In this document: positions 63,655-64,000 of the stretch, piece after piece
How the letters are laid out: the number at the start of each line of letters is the position of its first letter
How positions within the stretch are numbered: position 1 is the first letter of the stretch
Assembly: GCA_039915085.1 (NCBI GenBank)
Contig: JBDSOC010000098.1
Span: 1 to 64,000 of the forward strand
From: JACMLD01 sp039915085
GTDB taxonomy: Bacteria > Bacteroidota > Bacteroidia > Chitinophagales > Chitinophagaceae
Direction of reading: 5' to 3'
DNA length: 64,000 nt
Program-made: the position numbers and the translations under genes
The notes under the pieces: generated by a model
The model's input: the letters and a program-made list of their open reading frames with translations, nothing else
The model's database searches: none
What the model was told of the DNA's origin: nothing

Positions 63655-64000
63655 TTATTTTTTCATTGGCATATTTATAACCACCTCTGTACCGTTGCCG
63701 TGATTTATTCTGCAAACACCACCAACTGGCAATGCTAGCCACAGCCAACCTTCCTTATCTGTATTTTCTATTTCTTTTATTTCATTGCCGTTTACTAAAA
63801 CAGCTACTGGTTTTGCAGCAAGCCGTAATACTTCCTTAGCACTTGCATCGTATGTTTTGTAAGTAATATTTTTAACATCATATTTTATTTTTTGCACTGC
63901 CGAAGTAGATTTTAATAAATGATTTTCTCCTGCTGGCGCCCATTCCGGCACTGCAGCAATGCCTTCCATAAAGTGGCGGATATAATCGGTATAGCCATCG
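63655..64000 (-). CDS. Six-hairpin glycosidase-like protein, C-terminal part (runs off window)
   Basis: The gene enters from beyond position 64000. The visible part reads YTDYIRHFMEGIAAVPEWAP, then ENHLLKSTSAVQ, ITYKTYDASAKEVLRLAAKP and GGVCRINHGNG before the stop at 63655. It aligns with the end of the protein at 11370 (YGDYLRHYLRAMAAFPQLAP, NHILSSTSIIQ, IYYRTYDSKGMEVLRLTKKP), so the two belong to one family, an (alpha/alpha)6 helical domain plus a small beta tail. Its N-terminus is not in the window. Confidence 0.75.
   Translation of the reverse strand, partial: DGYTDYIRHFMEGIAAVPEWAPAGENHLLKSTSAVQKIKYDVKNITYKTYDASAKEVLRLAAKPVAVLVNGNEIKEIENTDKEGWLWLALPVGGVCRINHGNGTEVVINMPMKK

Noticed and set aside
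1..64000. CRISPR arrays, tRNA/rRNA genes, insertion sequences, integrases
   Set aside because: Looked for repeated spacers, transposase motifs and RNA-gene-like cloverleafs; none seen. The decay is therefore not explained by visible mobile elements.

Overview
The window looks like a chromosomal segment of a Bacteroidota, most likely Chitinophagaceae-like. It has low G+C, a SusC/SusD pair under an ECF sigma/FecR pair, a SusC of the kind with a long cytoplasmic lead-in before its signal peptide, many secreted glycoside hydrolases, and Gfo/Idh/MocA, DUF1080 and TIM-barrel sugar enzymes with twin-arginine-like or lipoprotein leaders. I see no rRNA, tRNA, CRISPR array or insertion sequence. The family placement is inferred from gene style only.

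Layout. 1-3.2 kb is gene debris: remnants of DUF4142 and DUF3891 proteins and a broken LigD-type DNA ligase. 4-14.9 kb holds an oxidoreductase, a GH36-like alpha-galactosidase, a broken GH5, a beta-helix protein, a six-hairpin protein, a DUF1080 protein and a broken TIM-barrel isomerase. 15-27.6 kb is a plus-strand run: Gfo/Idh oxidoreductase, TIM-barrel isomerase, DUF1080 hydrolase, GH28-like protein, polysaccharide deacetylase, GH106, a broken GH27 and GH29. 27.8-40.4 kb is a convergent minus-strand run: GH3, GH27, an 857-aa six-hairpin protein, a GH43 fragment, GH28, a broken isomerase, an SDR remnant, a second GH28-like protein and a GntR/LacI-type regulator. 41-50 kb is a sugar-acid catabolism region with FCD-type GntR regulators (two intact, one dead), a broken SMP-30 lactonase, an EamA transporter, a class III aminotransferase, an SDR, broken FAH and CCG-domain fragments, and an acetylesterase-like hydrolase. 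50-63.2 kb is a polysaccharide utilization locus on the minus strand: ECF sigma, FecR, SusC, SusD, GH30, an isomerase fragment, GH78 and a GH43 fragment. The window ends inside a second six-hairpin protein.

How it fits together. SusCD would import glycans rich in rhamnose, galacturonate, galactose/arabinose, fucose and xylose or glucose. GH78, GH106, GH28, GH27, GH36, GH29, GH3 and GH30 would dismantle them, which suggests pectin (rhamnogalacturonan) plus hemicellulose. The Gfo/Idh, DUF1080 and TIM-barrel genes fit oxidative 3-keto-sugar processing. The SDR, lactonase and FAH remnants fit a non-phosphorylative route for L-rhamnose/L-fucose-type sugars.

The two most notable signals are: (1) a tandem ACAGTA-N4-ACAGTA site with 10-bp phasing at six places, most upstream of catabolic genes; and (2) widespread gene decay (about 18 broken genes, several being deletion-junction chimeras) next to intact paralogues. 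GTTTACA/TGTAAAC inverted repeats also mark the promoters of the FCD-regulator region.
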